A stretch of DNA of 64,000 nt. Source: Adineta ricciae (Eukaryota > Rotifera > Eurotatoria > Adinetida > Adinetidae). This document shows positions 42,469-54,410 of this stretch, piece by piece. The translations under genes and the position numbers were made by a program. The stretch's first letter is position 1. Each line of letters begins with the position of its first letter. Under the pieces are notes generated by a model. It did no database searches. It was not told the origin of the DNA and saw nothing but the letters and a program-made list of their open reading frames with translations. Where the stretch lies: contig CAJNOJ010000071.1 of NCBI GenBank assembly GCA_905250025.1, positions 62,001 through 126,000 on the forward strand, written 5' to 3'.

Positions 42469-45400
42469 ATGTTGCAATCAATACGGGGACGAGGACGAGG
42501 ACGTACGTGCCCCACTCGAGATTCCTCAATCTTAGACGGCTCGACGTGCACCAGTTCCGGCAGTTCAACAGCAACATCCCTTATTACGCTTCATTGCACG
42601 AATGAATCGGATTCCGGTATCTCCACAGCTTCAAGTACTAATTCGCCAGCATCAATATTTCGAGGTCCTCTCTCGCGTGGTCGAGGACGCGGAGGAGATC
42701 CAAAACGAAACAACCCACCACCGGACCCCTTCTGGACTGTTACCGATCTCACTCAACAACAATTCGGTACCAATGATCGACCGACCAAACCCGATCAACT
42801 CGGCACTCTCGGACAACAAATCGACGTTGCTACCAACTACTTCCCCGTCCTCCACTTTCCACAACAAGGTCTCATCTACAAATATCACATTCTCATTCGA
42901 AACAAGAAAAATCTCGATATTCACAGAGATCGACGACGGTAAACATACTTCGCGTTCTCCTTCACTCCCATCACACCCTTCTTCATGTTCTAGCATCTTC
43001 TATCACTCTTGGCTTCTGGCATTCTGTCGACAGCATCCACAGGTGAACAAGAACAAGATCGTCTTCGACAACCAGTCAACGATATTCAGCTTCGATCAGC
43101 CACTTCCTGACATCACAGAAAATGTAACATGTCNCAACGAGTGGGAATACCAGTTGATCTTGCACTGATCCGAAATCTGAACGAGCTCTTCGATCCATCA
43201 TCACTCACGAATGAGAGAATCGAAGATTTGCAAGAGGTGAAGCAGGTGCTGTCAGTGGCACTACACGAGCACTGCTCATCACAAGCATCATTTGTGTTCA
43301 CTCGTTCGTTCTTCACTCCGAGCACTGACGGACATGGTTGTGAATGGGATCTCGGGCTGGGCAAAGCAGCGTGGCGTGGATTCTACTCGTGTCTGGTATT
43401 TTCCAAGGGCAAACATCAGTTACTGATGAATCTAGATGGTAAGTGTGTAGATGATGAATGAAGGTGGTGATACTAAATGATTATGATGATTGTAGTGAAA
43501 CATTCTGTTTTCACGAAGAAGCAGTCGTTTTTGGATTTTGTGTGTGAAGTGATGGTGCAAAGTCCCAGCGGAAAAGCCAAACATAGTAGACAGAGAGATG
43601 TGCGAATGGCAGATGGTGGTGATGTTTTGCAATGGCTTGATGTAAGAAACCGAAGCTATCGAAATGATGCTGAGTTTTTGTTGAAGCATTGTAAACGTAA
43701 GTGACTTGTGATGTTGTGAATGAATGAACTCATTGAATTCCGATGGATCTTTCCAAATAGATCTCCGTGTTCAGTCGCACAATACTAATAAACCACATGA
43801 TTACGAAATATTGGACTTCGGACTGCCTGCATATGTGCAAAAGTTTCACTGGAAATCAAAGAGGATTGAAGTGACAATTGAAGAATACTATAAAGAAGAG
43901 TATGAGATCGTACTGAAGTAAGCATCTGTCGAGGAATGAGTATATTGTTCATTTTCAATCAACACTAGGTATCCATCATTACCGACGTTAGAAATGCGTA
44001 ATGGGTCGTTTCTCCCGATGGAAATGGTCGATGTCGAGCCTGTGAGAGTGAAGAAAGTGACTGACGAACAGAGAGCCACGATGTGTCGTGTGTCAACGAT
44101 GAAACCGCTGGAATATGAGAGAGCAATCAAGCAGATACGTGCCGACCCAAAGAAGCAGCGTTTCGAAGGTGATCCATTTGTGGCTGCATGGCAGATGAAT
44201 ATAGACGTAAAAATGGTGACAGTGCCAGCTCGTGTTTTGCCGATGCCAGAAGTAGTTTATAGTGACATATATCGAGTGAGATCAGATACCACGAGAAAGA
44301 TGGGCGATTGGGATGTGAGAGGTACGACATTTTACAAGCCAGCTGACTTCCCACAATTGTGGGCAATGATTAATTTAGCTGAAATCAACGAAGAGACATG
44401 CAAAGACTTCTATAATGATCTGAGGGTAGTCTCACAGGATCGAGGAATCGATTGTAAACCCCCTGAGATCTATGTTGAGGAGCCAATTAGTAGGTTTTCG
44501 ACCGCGAAAATAATTACTGTATTAAGTGATATAATAGCAAAGCATGACGATTGCAAATTTTTTCTTATTATTCTGCCTGATGACAAAACGCGGAACACCG
44601 TTGTTTATAATTCTACCAAGAAGCATGTAAGACCAGTTTTAACGATCCTCTGTACAGATATAATTTAGCCTGCATTTTAGTGCGAGCTAGAACGGGGATT
44701 TGGAGTAGTAACGCAAATGCTCCGTGCTGTAACGGTCGTCGGTCGTCATGTGCGGAACCCGGGCAAGATCGACTATTCTAAATTCAATAACATCTTACTG
44801 AAAATAAATACGAAACTGAATGGAATAAACCATGTCCTTGAAGTTCCGTGAGTATATACTATTTACATTTAAAACCTTAACTCATCATTGATTATATGTA
44901 TATATCTGAACTACGCTTTAGGCCAATCGTCGAGCGATTCTTCACCCGTGGCCATCGTATTATGTATGTCGGTGCTGATCTTAGCCATCCTGCCCCCGGT
45001 GCCACCACGCAGCCTTCTGTGGTTGCCGTCGTCGCATCTGCTGATGACATACCCAACCGATACTTCAAAGAAGTCTACCAACAGTTTCGACCACCTCAAA
45101 CACGAGGCGAAAGTCGAGAACATATCGTCAGTCTCAAGCAGATCATGAAGTCACTCATCTCACAATATGCAAAACATCGAGGATTTCCACCCAACGCCAT
45201 CGTCTTCTATCGTGATGGCATCTCAGAGGGTGAATTCGATTCTGTCTTCGATAAAGAGCTCACGAGCATACGAGAAGCTTGCGTCGAGCTGTCACCTGTC
45301 TATCGTCCGTACCTGACGTACATTGTTGTCAGCAAACGACATCACACAAAACTCTTTCCAGCAAAATCAGACAAGAACGTACCAGCAGGCACTGTTGTCG

Positions 45401-45899
45401 ATTCGCCTGATATCACCAATCCAACCAAATACGACTTCTATCTATGTAGTCATCACGGTGCACTCGTAAGTCAACAGTTGATCAGATGGGATGATACGCG
45501 ATGTTTGTTGTAGGGAACAAGTCGACCGACACACTATTATGTGTTGTACGACGATAACAAGTTGAAACCGGACGAAGTGCAGATGCTAACCTATGCTTTG
45601 TGTTATACATTTGCTCGATGTACTCGTTCGGTGTCGATTCCTGCACCAGTGAAGTATGCTGACTTGTTAGCTATTCGTGCGACACTGTATATCAAGAGTG
45701 ATGATCAGTCCGATACGTAAGCTTGTGACAGTTAGATGATGGTCGAATGAACTGAGTGTTGATTTTGTATTGTAGTGACTCGGTGTCATCTGAGACTCGC
45801 TTACCGGTGAATCAAAGTACCAATGTGGAAGGTGGTGTGAGAAGCGAACGTATCGTTCTGAGCTCTAAAATCGCTCCTGATTGCCCTTTCTTCCTGTAG
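42469..45899 (+). CDS. AGO: Argonaute (AGO clade), copy C, with a one-base gap symbol
   Basis: Same exon plan as copy A. Exon 1 ([12 protein letters not shown]...) belongs to the B/C type, unlike A. An 'n' at 43134 joins sequence equivalent to A positions 37552 and 37658, so about 105 nt (end of exon 2, intron 2, start of exon 3) are missing in the assembly and the frame cannot be read across it. Linker 1, early PAZ, linker 2 and the whole PIWI region are almost identical to A, with the same D-E-D-D residues. The PAZ exon 43761-43917 and the stretch 44261-44847 (end of linker 2 and MID) are clearly different. The specificity-loop region reads [19 protein letters not shown] against [20 protein letters not shown] in A. 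MID anchors (Y, K, the Q in VTQML, and the KINTKL lysines) are kept. The stop is at 45897-45899. It is probably functional. Confidence 0.88.
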
Positions 45900-46821
45900 A
45901 ACCAATCGTACCGTTAAAGTTTTGTCTACTTTATTTGTCAGATTTTTTTAATAAATGAATGTCTTGATACACTATCTATAATGATGGAGACAGCGCGTTT
46001 ACGCTATGGTTTACTATTTTGCCCCATTTGATTTTCGTGCAATGCTTGTTAAAAATGTCTCACTTTGTAGAAACCTGACCAGTAAGGCTTGCTCTTATCA
46101 GAACAAAATCAGTAAGAAAAGCCGATTGCGGAGTTTGGAAATATTTTCTAAATAAGATGTGACAATGTGCGGCCTCTTTCGTGTGGATGAATGAAACTAT
46201 AGTTTGCTTCGATACGTTAAACAGCCTATCAAGATTGAAGAACAAGAGAGAAGAAAGAAGCAGTTCGTTTTTTCCTCATGAGCTGCATCGTTTGCTCGAC
46301 AAAATTCATGAACATTCACTCATGAAGGTTACTTGTGATCAAATCAGTCGAAATTGCCAATGACAGTCAAGGGTATACATAGATATTTAAGAAATAAGAT
46401 GCTATGACTTGAAAATAAATATGTATTCTTTGTTCTAGCTAAACAGTTATGTTATTATTGAAGTAAATAAGTTTTCAGTTCGGCTACACAACGGTCACGG
46501 CAGATTGGTGGAATATTCGACGCAGTTACTTGTATAACTTCTTCATTCTAAACAATTTCAAACGACCGTAAGTAATCCAACGTTAATTACGACTTATACT
46601 CACATAATTTCAAGCATCTTACGCAATGATTCATTTCTTGGAATTATTTACAATTGGAAGACACATCAAATGAGATGTTAGATCTTAACTGTAGATTTGA
46701 TAGGCAATGAGATTGATGAGATTGCTCTTAAGATCAGCACAAGGATAATATATGTCTGCGTGGAAGAAATAATCAACATGGCAATGCATATAAAGAGGTT
46801 TTCTTTTAGATAGAAATATTC
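45900..46821. other. Intergenic between Argonaute C and the F-box-like gene
   Basis: AT-rich, no supported gene. The 3' flank of copy C is not homologous to the A/B 3' flanks, so the duplicated unit ends at the last codons of C. Confidence 0.5.
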
Positions 46822-48813
46822 ATGACAAAAGTAATTTCAAAATTCGAAAATCTGCCCAATGAACTTCTTCTCGATATCTTTACCTACTGTCGTCCACGAG
46901 ATTTATTTACATCTCTATTCAATCTAAATCGACGTTTGAATATATTGATTAATCTGCAACCATTGGGTGTTGATTTAGGCAATGCTTTACCTAAATATTT
47001 ACTTGATATCCACTATCAATCAGTATTATCCTATGCCCGGGAACAGATTATCAGTTTACGATTGTCTGATACGTACAATCGTATGAAACGTTTTGTTGCT
47101 AATGATGAAGATTTAGGAATTGATTTTGAAACACGCAAAGCTATTCTTCAGCGCGTAAGATGTTTAATTTTATGGGATCCAACCATGAATAGTCTTTATG
47201 ACACTTTACAATATGCCAACAATCTCGAATCTTTTCATTTAACATCCATCGGACGAGCACGAGAAACACCAAATTACTCCCATAGCCTATTAAAGATTCT
47301 TTTTCAAATGAAAACACTCAAACGACTTTACCTAGCATTGCATGATTCGATCATATACGACAATGGCATTGGTAAATGATACATACACCTTTTCTTAGAG
47401 ATCAAACAGATTCTTTCTAGATATAAACACATCAATAACTCATTTAATATTAAATGGATGTCATATGCAACATTTCGGATCATTACTCCGTCACCTACCA
47501 AATATTCAAACATTGAACATAATGTGCTACAATAGACCAAATCTATTTTCATGGACGCAGGAGAACTTCGATCATACTCTCTATGATGGTCTTTCTGAAC
47601 GTATTCTGCACTTAACTAACCTGACATTACAAGTAACTCATACACCTTTTTTCGAAATTGAAATTCTTCTTCGTCAATTACCCAAACTAATCAAATTCTC
47701 ATTCTCATCACTTCTCATCGAAGATTATTCAAATGGAGCAAATTGGGAACGTGTTATCACGAGTTCTCTTCCTGTTTTAAAAAAATTCTCCTTATTCATC
47801 AATGAGACGCACGTTCCAATGCGTATCCTAATCGATCTAGAAAAAATGATCCAATCATTTTCATCTTTCTTCTGGGATCGTTGGCCAGTGGTTATCGAAT
47901 ACTACAATGAAGGATCGTCCAAACGGCATGTCATGTTATACACATTACCGATGCAGAAAGACAGTGTACGAACATATCTATACGGGGTACAAACATATCC
48001 AACCCAGAACAGTGACAATACATATGACCTAGTGTAAAATAGATGAGATTTAAGAGTGAATTTGATTGGATTGATTGTTTGCCTTTAGACCAAATGAAGA
48101 GAAAAAAAACGATTATAAGAAAGTGTATGAGCTACATTTTGTTTTACATCCCAGTCCACCAGCGAATGTTCTTCTACCAAATCGTGCCTATACCAATCTG
48201 AAATCTTTATCATTTACATCGGAACTAACCGACTCAGGATCGTATGATTCTGACGCGATACTAATTGATCTGCAGAAATTATTTTCTTCTTCAACACTCG
48301 CAAATATTAAACGCATCTATCTGTACAAACAAGTCTATCCGACCAATTTCTGTAAATATCTTTCGAAACTTCACACCGAGAACTTTCTATTCTATTCTAG
48401 TTTCGAAATTGTTGAATATTTTACCCAATGTTCAAAGTGTTCGTATATCTGATGCATTACTACATATTTCCACAGTTGCACCTCGCATTACCAGCTTAAC
48501 AATCGACTTCACATCGACTGTTGTTTCAAATGTCACAGATATTCTTCGTCAAATGGGCACTTATCTTCCTAACTTACGTTATCTCTATTTGGAATTGAAA
48601 GATGCTCAGAACATATACATTTTTCTCGCATATTGCTTGAGAAAACTTCAACATTTGTTGGATATTCATCTTACATTTCATGACGCCAATGCATGTATCG
48701 ATCAACAAACTTTTCTCTCCTGGTTTACAGATTACAAAGCATTAAATGCATTAAATAGCAAAGTACAAGTGGAATTTAATGATAAAAATAATCGTTTACA
48801 CATTTCCTTGTGA
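46822..48813 (+). CDS. F-box-like protein with LRR-like repeats
   Basis: The N-terminal 40 residues fit an F-box (FENLPNELLLDIFTYCRPRDLF, then FNLNRRLNILI), the module that binds SKP1 in SCF ubiquitin ligases. The remainder is a long array of Leu-rich, irregular repeats (for example LKRLYLALHDSI, LTNLTLQVTHTP, LPNLRYLYLELKDAQ), as in substrate-binding arms. Four exons join in frame with introns at about 47371-47420, just after 48034, and at 48352-48395 (44 nt). The last intron explains an apparent frameshift at Tyr-Ser/Phe. Such large F-box-like families without known substrates are frequent in rotifers (from memory). The gene ends LHISL at 48813. Confidence 0.75.
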
Positions 48814-49410
48814 TATGTATAGGAAAGCAAAAAAATGCTAATTTAACCATGAATGTTCACTTTTTTAAATTGATTCAAAATAAAGTATATTTCAATCTTT
48901 TTCTAGAAAACGGCCTATTTATTTCAGGATTAGACGCCATATGATGGCATCAAGAACACCGTATACTGGTGGAATTCTTTTTTCATGTCGAGAAATGGAG
49001 AATGCGCTTTTCATGACTTTGATAACAGTATTGCTTTCGTCCTAAATTAATGAGGCGCCGTATGTAACATTGTCACAATCGAAATCTCCAGGAGTATCTC
49101 TAGAGTCAAAGGGTGAGTGAACCGTGAAAAGAACAGAATGTCAATACTTCTAATGGAACCATTATCATCATCGCCGCTGAATGTCTACTCAAAAGGTGAT
49201 GATCATGAGACGAATGGATTAGAAATAACAATTTTAGACATGCTGTCAGAAGAAGTTGAAGTTCACACCCGTCAGCATTCGTGCAAAAAAGAGATTATTC
49301 TTTGAAATTACTCTAATTATTACATCAGGCGAATTCTTATTTACGACCTAATATTCTGCTTTCATTTTCTTTTTTCTTCTTAGTAACTGAGGACGATATC
49401 AGAATTTAAA
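48814..49410. other. Intergenic
   Basis: 597 nt of 3' UTR and promoter sequence; one short frame at 49117-49305 is not supported by any similarity. Confidence 0.45.
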
Positions 49411-50488
49411 ATGTCACCGACAATAGCTGAATCAATTATTTTCGTATCTCAAAAATACACAATTGTCGTATATATTATCATTTTCCTCACTGGAATTGTA
49501 GGCAATATCTGTAATATAATTGTTTTTCGTACGCTAAAAGTATTTCGACTTAATCAATGGGCCTTCTATCTTGTTGTTGCAGCTATCGTAGATTTATTTT
49601 TACTATTAATTGTTCTACCATTGCGTATAGCTGATTATGGATATGGTTATGATGCGATGCGCTACTCGCTTGCCTGGTGTAAGATCCGACAAACCATCGT
49701 TCCGATATTTTCACTTCTGTCGTTTTCAGCAATATGCCTCGCATCAGTTGACCAATATCTATCAACTCATTATATTCCTTCGTTGAGACAAATGAGTTCG
49801 TTGAGATCGGCTCATCGGCTGGTTTCTATTGCCATCTGTCTTTGGACGTTACATGGGATTCCGTTTCTAATATTTTTCGAGATAAAACAACCAGCTGGCT
49901 GTGCAGTGTATAATCGAGGGTTTCTTATTTACTATTCATACGTTCAGTTTTGTACACTCAGCGGAATACTGCCAATCACAATCTCAGCAATTTCGGCGTC
50001 ACTTGCGTATTTAAATGTTCGTCGCATTGTGCGACGTCAAATCCCAATCATTCGACGGCGATTAGATCGTCAACTCACAGCGATGGTTTTAACAAAAGTG
50101 ATGTTTTTAGTGGTTACTACTTTACCATTCGTTGTCAATCGTATTGTTTTCATGAATATATACATTGATCCTAACGATTCGTTACGAGTAGCTATTGAAC
50201 AATTAATCTCAACTGTTACTTCATCTTTATTCTACATAAATTCAGCGGTAAGTGTTTGTTCTTTATTTTGAAAATCTCTTTATTTATATTGTTATTTACT
50301 TATAGGGCACGTTCTACGTTTTCCTATTTGTGTCCAAACGTTTTCGGCAACAATTCAGATATGTGTGGAAAAAAGCGATCGGAAAACCGATGCTTCGTAT
50401 GATGAACTGTTCTCGACTACTTCATACAGAGAACCAAGTAATACCTGAACAGTTCGGCTCTCATATAGCAGACGATGAGCTAAGCTAA
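49411..50488 (+). CDS. Rhodopsin-like GPCR, tandem copy 1
   Basis: Seven hydrophobic helices in about 340 residues, in two exons (49411-50247 and 50306-50488) split inside TM7. Class A landmarks are present. TM1 has GIVGNICNIIVF with N1.50. TM2 has IVDLF with D2.50. A conserved Cys occurs in SLAWCKIRQ before TM3 and in PAGCAVYN in the second extracellular loop. The DRY box is altered to DQY in ASVDQYLSTHY. TM6 has LPF but no CWxP. The TM7 NPxxY is NSAGTFYVF. A basic stretch (RRQIPIIRRRLDRQLTAMV) follows TM5 at the G-protein side. Ligand unknown; the loop lengths suggest a peptide-type receptor. It is closest to the next two genes. Confidence 0.85.
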
Positions 50489-51782
50489 AAGCCAAGTTTT
50501 AAACACATATATTCTTGTTCAGTAAATAACCTTTTCAATAAAAGCAAGAATACTATAGCACGTATTCAACTTTTGAGATCCTGTTGTGCTTGAAAGCGTA
50601 TTGATTGAAACACACGTATTGTCTCGAGATGACCTAACAATAGTATCAGAAGATCTGCACATAAAAAGACTAAAATTACCCCACTGGAAATGATGGTATT
50701 CACGTACGAAGAATAATCGTTGTTGGTGACCTATACCCTCTCTGTATTGGTAGTAACATCATCCAAACTGTTCACCTACGCATAGTTTTCGTTTCTTCAA
50801 AACCTTTCAACTTTGCTCATGAGAATCCGAAACCGTTTTGAAGATTCTATCTATTTCCAGCAAAGATTAACGACTGTCGTTCAGTAGAATATTCTGGAGT
50901 TCTATTTATGTCATCTAAACCTTCTTAACGACTCTTATATATAATAATTCTAATGAGATTTGTAATTATAAAGTCACCTATACTTAACAGAATGTTATAT
51001 TTCGAGGCTGTAATTTAGAATGAACAAATTCTAATGATTTACATGTCAATGTCACGATACATTGCACCGAATGCTTTGGCAGGTATCAGTAATGGAATAT
51101 GACAAACGCACTTGGACTTTTTATGGCTAATTTCAACTATCATTAGTGCTGAAAGCGTACGTAATCCGCGTGATAATTTTTTGAAAGATGTTTAAAAAAT
51201 TTCATTTTGTTGCTCCACAAAGAGTTTCGACGCCAATGAATGAAAATCATGCAGCATCATCATCGGTACGACACCGCTCAAAGCAGAATAGCATCAGCCA
51301 GAACTAACTCATAGATAATACAGAATGATAAATTTAGTTTTTAATAAAATTTCTTTACACATTCAACTTGACCTGTAAGACTCAAAAACTTGCTTTGAAC
51401 TCTATATAATGCTTTAGACTTGCATAAATGTCTTTAACAAAAAACATTTAATCACTAATTCTGTCTATCACAGTTAACTCTTCATTCTGAATTACCGACA
51501 TCAAGTTGAGACTCGTGGAGAATGAACCATTTGATTTTCTTTCCTCATTTTCTAATGAATATGATATAAATGAGTTGCTTCCTAATTAAACCGTTTTTAT
51601 AGAAATAACAGACTATTAGGAAACGTCTAGAGGTATTACCTAAATGCTATTTTCTAGTTAATAATTGACTTCATAAAAACTAAACGAGAGACACGGGCAA
51701 TTTGAATAGATATCCACATTTTGAATTTATTATTCTACCTTTAAAGATTTTATTTTAATTGGCTCTAAAATATTCGTTTAGA
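50489..51782. other. Intergenic between GPCR copies 1 and 2
   Basis: 1.3 kb, AT-rich, with stop codons in all frames and no residual GPCR exon recognised. Confidence 0.45.
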
Positions 51783-52825
51783 ATGTCATCAACAGACATC
51801 GCGACATCGATTTTGTTTGTTTCAAAACAATTGGCTATCTACGGATATCTTCTTATTTTAATTGCTGGTGTAATTGGAAATATTATGAACATACTTGTTT
51901 TTTCATGTTATAAATTATTTCGACGCAATCACTGTGCTTTTTATCTTCTTGCCCAAACGATCATCGATTGTTGTTTATTAGTTATTGCTTTATCGTTTCG
52001 TATTCTGGAATTAGCATTTACAATTGATTACACTCGAACTTCAGTTGTCTGGTGTAAACTAAGACCAATGATTGCTCACACGTTAACACTTCTGACATTT
52101 TCAGCGATCTGTTTTGCAGCGATTGATCAGTATTTATCAACCAATTATCATGCTTGGTTACGACAAATGAGCACGTTCAGATTGTCTCGTGGTCTCGTGT
52201 ATATCAGTATTATTGTCTGGATTCTTTATGATTCGATATTCTTATTCTTTTTCGAACTCCATCCAGACACAGGCTGTAATATATACAATGCAGATTTCTC
52301 GAAATATTACTCATTTTTTCATTATATCATATTGAATGGATTTATACCTATTCTGATATCGACAACTTTTAGTGTATTGGCTTATCTCAATGTTCGTCGG
52401 ATTGTTCAAATGCGGATGCAAGTAGTTCGAAGAAAACTGGACAAGCAGTTGACAGCTATGGTTTTAGCCAAAGTCGCATCTCTTGTCTCTACAGTTCTCC
52501 CATCAATCGTCTTTCGAATTTATGTACTAAACGTTACAGTGAATTCCACCGACACCGTTCGCATAGCTATTCATCAATTGGTATCAAATATTGCATATGC
52601 TTTATTTTATATCAATCCTGCTGTAAGTCATTGTATGATGTATCGCTTTATGAACATTATACATTTTAGTGTACGTTCTATCTATTCATATTGGTATCGT
52701 CGAGATTCCGTCGACAAATTCGATATACATTTGCGTTTTTGAAGGGTTATGGACGCCGATGTTGTCGACTTCCAGTGACGAATCAAATCGTGCCAGCTAA
52801 CGATGAAAGAAGTGAATTCGAATGA
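51783..52825 (+). CDS. Rhodopsin-like GPCR, tandem copy 2
   Basis: Paralogue of copy 1 with the same architecture and the same TM7 intron (52623-52669, exon 2 from 52670). The uninterrupted frame through the intron stops at 52742, but splicing gives the conserved CTFYLFILVSSRFRRQIRY and ends SEFE at 52823-52825. TM1 is GVIGNIMNILVF, TM2 keeps Asp in IIDCC, the extracellular cysteines are in SVVWCKLRP and DTGCNIYN, and the DRY position reads AAIDQYLSTNY. TM7 is INPACTFYLF, the most canonical NP of the three. The ATG at 51783 is used; the upstream frame begins with TTG. Confidence 0.85.
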
Positions 52826-53363
52826 GCTTGCGCATTGTTTTTGTCGGACATACGTAAAAAAATAACAATTACATGGGAAGTTCAGAGGAAGTGCTCCTTT
52901 TTAGTGAACTGTACACAGAATATAATCAAGACGCTCATGCGACCTACTATTCTCTTCTATAACGAACTGTGAGTGTAATAAGAATATTCAAGCCAAAGTT
53001 CAAAGTGGATACTTATAGTTACCATTCAGCGTAAGACGCTGAACCTTCTTCATAAACCCAAATAAAGTTCATTCAGTTCAAACACTTCACATCACACACT
53101 GATTTGTGAGATTTCTTGCACATCAGTACATATTTATACGATGCATGTTTGTTATATTCTTCAAGGACAACTTCATAATGAGTATAAGCATCAAAATGAC
53201 TTCTCTCTAAAAACATACCTGCATAAATTAAAAATTCGATATGTGATACTCAGTGCAAAAATATCTTCATTCACCACGGTGACGATAATGATATATTAGC
53301 TTTCTGCGTAGAAATTTTCTATGAATATTTATAAAACAGTAGAGCTAGTGAACATTCAACGTG
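52826..53363. other. Intergenic between GPCR copies 2 and 3
   Basis: 538 nt, AT-rich, no gene recognised. Confidence 0.45.
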
Positions 53364-54410
53364 ATGACAGAGGACGAGATATACGGTGTTTCTCGATATC
53401 TGACCAATTTATTTAGTTTTATCATATTATTCGGCGGGTTGATTGGTCATGTTATCGATATACTCGTTTTCACAAGTTCGAGACGATTTCGTAATAGACC
53501 GTCCGCTTTCTTTTTAACTATTGAATCCATCGTTAATTCAGTACAATTGATCATTTCATTTAGTTCTCGTATCGCAATCAGTGGTTTTGATGATGATCTT
53601 ACACAAACATCCATCGTCTGGTGCAAATTACGCTCTGCTATTGCAACAAGTTGTACACTTATCTCGTTTACTATTGCTTGTTTTGCAGCTATAAATCAGT
53701 ATTTAGCCACTAGTTATCAATCATATTTGAAAACTTTGAGTACACTTAACCTTGCGCATTACCTTACAGGTATGGCGACTATCATTTGGAGTCTACATGG
53801 CATCCTGTTTTTGATCTTTATGGATAATAAATCAACAGTAAAATGCGTGATAATAAGTGATGGATTTCTTGTTTATATTACGTATGTATATTATTTAATA
53901 TGGACGGGATTTTTGCCAATTATAATCATGTCGGTGTTCGCAGTCTTAGCTTCTTTTAATATTCGCGCTATTGTACGAAGTCATATACCGATCTTTCGTC
54001 GACGAATTGACCAGCAGCTAACTTCGATGATCATTGCTCGTGTTGCATTTTCGGTGATTATTACATTACCTTATGTTCTTTTTCGTGTGTATTCACTTCA
54101 AAGTCATATGTGGAGAAAAGGTTCAGTCTCTCCAGCCATCGCAGATCTGATTGGAACGATTGCTTTCGCATTATTTTATTTAAATTTTTCTGTATGTAGC
54201 ATCACTGTACTTTGACATTGGTTTATAACTTGTTTTTTCTTTCTTTGTTCATAGGGCTCGTTTTATTTATTTCTAATGTCTTCAACACGATTTCGTCGAC
54301 AAGTGCGATACGTTCTGGTAAAGAAATACTGGCGAATGCTGTGTAACAAGACAGCACATGTAAATCGCATATCCCCAATCTCACATATATCGAGTGTGGA
54401 ACTAGACTAG
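53364..54410 (+). CDS. Rhodopsin-like GPCR, tandem copy 3, motif-degenerate
   Basis: Two exons (53364-54191 and 54255-54410) with the same intron position as copies 1 and 2. Seven helices and both extracellular cysteines (SIVWCKLRS and TVKCVIIS) are kept. Several class A key residues are replaced: TM1 reads GLIGHVIDILVF (N1.50 lost), TM2 reads SIVNSVQ (Asn for D2.50), the DRY box is AAINQYLATSY, and TM7 reads NFSGSFYLF. The loop RSHIPIFRRRIDQQLTSMI is conserved. The open, undisturbed frame argues against a pseudogene. It may be a non-signalling or constitutively tuned receptor. It ends SSVELD at 54410. Confidence 0.82.

Noticed and set aside
36815-45899. Argonaute copies as retrocopies or transposon cargo
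   Set aside because: All copies keep their introns and duplicated spacers, and no terminal repeats, target-site duplications or transposase were seen; unequal crossing-over and gene conversion explain the tandem copies.
46181-46363. 60-residue plus-strand frame between Argonaute C and the F-box-like gene
   Set aside because: Short, isolated, overlapped by an equally long minus-strand frame, and lacking any recognisable feature.
48352-48395. Frameshift in the F-box/LRR gene
   Set aside because: A 44-nt GT-AG intron joins the two frames without loss, so no mutation needs to be invoked.
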